NCBI GenBank assembly: GCA_031292775.1
Contig: JARLGN010000411.1
Span: forward strand, 1 to 38,584
Source: Acidobacteriota bacterium
Lineage (GTDB): Bacteria; Acidobacteriota; Terriglobia; UBA7540
Direction: 5' to 3'
Length of the DNA: 38,584 nucleotides
Shown here: positions 38,014-38,584 of the stretch, piece after piece
Layout of the letters: every line of letters starts with the position of its first letter
Position numbering within the stretch: position 1 is the stretch's first letter
Notes under the pieces: generated by a model
Database searches by the model: none
What the model saw: the letters and a program-made list of their open reading frames with translations, nothing else
Told to the model about the DNA's origin: nothing
Made by a program: the position numbers and the translations under genes

Positions 38014-38584
38014 TTAGCTTGCCACCGCGGCAAGGTCGGTCTGCAACTGTGCGAAGTTGAAACCTTTGGCAAAGCCGTCCTGCTCGGCTTGCACGGGCAG
38101 GATTGCGAACGCCTCGTCCACGCACTCATCCCACCAGGCCCAAGTTGCCCGCTGGGTATTTCCCCACGTCAGCACCGTCACGCCACTCTGGTCGTAGGCA
38201 ACGGCATAGACGGCGTGGCCGTCGTTGGTCAGCGGGCCTGGCGTCCAGGGTTTGTGAGCATCAGACTCTCTTTCGCAGTTCTGCTGAACCTGGAAACCCA
38301 GGTAGACGCCGCCGAAGAGGTAGACGGCCTGCTGGACGTGGGGGTGGTTCTTGGGGTCGATTTTGGCGAAGTTGACGATCTTATCGCCGGCGCCGAGGTG
38401 CTGGCGCCAATAGCCCAGCACATCAAGCTCGTTCATGCCCGAATCCACGCCCCCCGTCAGATGCATGTATAACTTGACCACTGCTTCCTTCGTCATGATT
38501 TCTTTCCGGCCCAGGATTCCGTGATAGACCGTTTCGGCATGTGCCAAAGCCGCGATCGTGCAGTCGCCTAGGGAGTCGTTACCG
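38014..38584 (-). CDS. papain-like (C1-type) cysteine peptidase-like protein, truncated by the window end
   Basis: The frame stays open to the window edge: GNDSLGDCTIAALAHAETVYHG ... NDGHAVYAVAYD ... VLTWGNTQRATWAWWDECVDEAFAI, consistent with Cys-His-Asn. The ORF track's TTG start at 38547 is probably internal. Confidence 0.65.
   Translation of the reverse strand, partial: GNDSLGDCTIAALAHAETVYHGILGRKEIMTKEAVVKLYMHLTGGVDSGMNELDVLGYWRQHLGAGDKIVNFAKIDPKNHPHVQQAVYLFGGVYLGFQVQQNCERESDAHKPWTPGPLTNDGHAVYAVAYDQSGVTVLTWGNTQRATWAWWDECVDEAFAILPVQAEQDGFAKGFNFAQLQTDLAAVAS

Noticed and set aside
29361-38584. CBASS (patatin CapV effector)
   Set aside because: No CD-NTase, Cap2/Cap3 or HORMA/TRIP13-like gene is visible; patatin alone is not enough.
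1-38584. CRISPR arrays, rRNA or tRNA genes
   Set aside because: No regularly spaced direct repeats with unique spacers, and no recognisable rRNA or tRNA sequence.

Overview
Acidobacteria-like chromosomal window (taxon inferred from gene content, not verified). Left part, about 0.6-29 kb, is mostly ordinary: a pilMNOPQ operon, an Xaa-Pro peptidase, accB/accC, thiE, two APC permeases, a HAMP-SpoIIE phosphatase, a CopG/PIN toxin-antitoxin pair, an SDR, nnrD/E, tsaE, a truncated lipoprotein gene, fabI, MOSC, ispH, a GH27 alpha-galactosidase, DUF1080, Gfo/Idh/MocA and a tryptophanase-family lyase. The right part, about 29.3-38.6 kb, is an all-minus-strand cluster and the best candidate for an undescribed system. 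In transcription order it encodes a papain-like peptidase (cut by the window end), a signal-anchored helical protein, a helical/TIG protein, a small helical protein, a frameshifted multi-TM protein, two paralogous Ig-like membrane proteins (one also with TIG), a single-TM protein and a patatin-like phospholipase. Between its genes lie four related copies of a palindromic intergenic element. Other points of interest: a perfect inverted repeat over the antitoxin start/RBS, one gene cut off at a simple repeat, and locus-specific short-period intergenic repeats. All calls are from reading the sequence and supplied ORFs; no searches were run.
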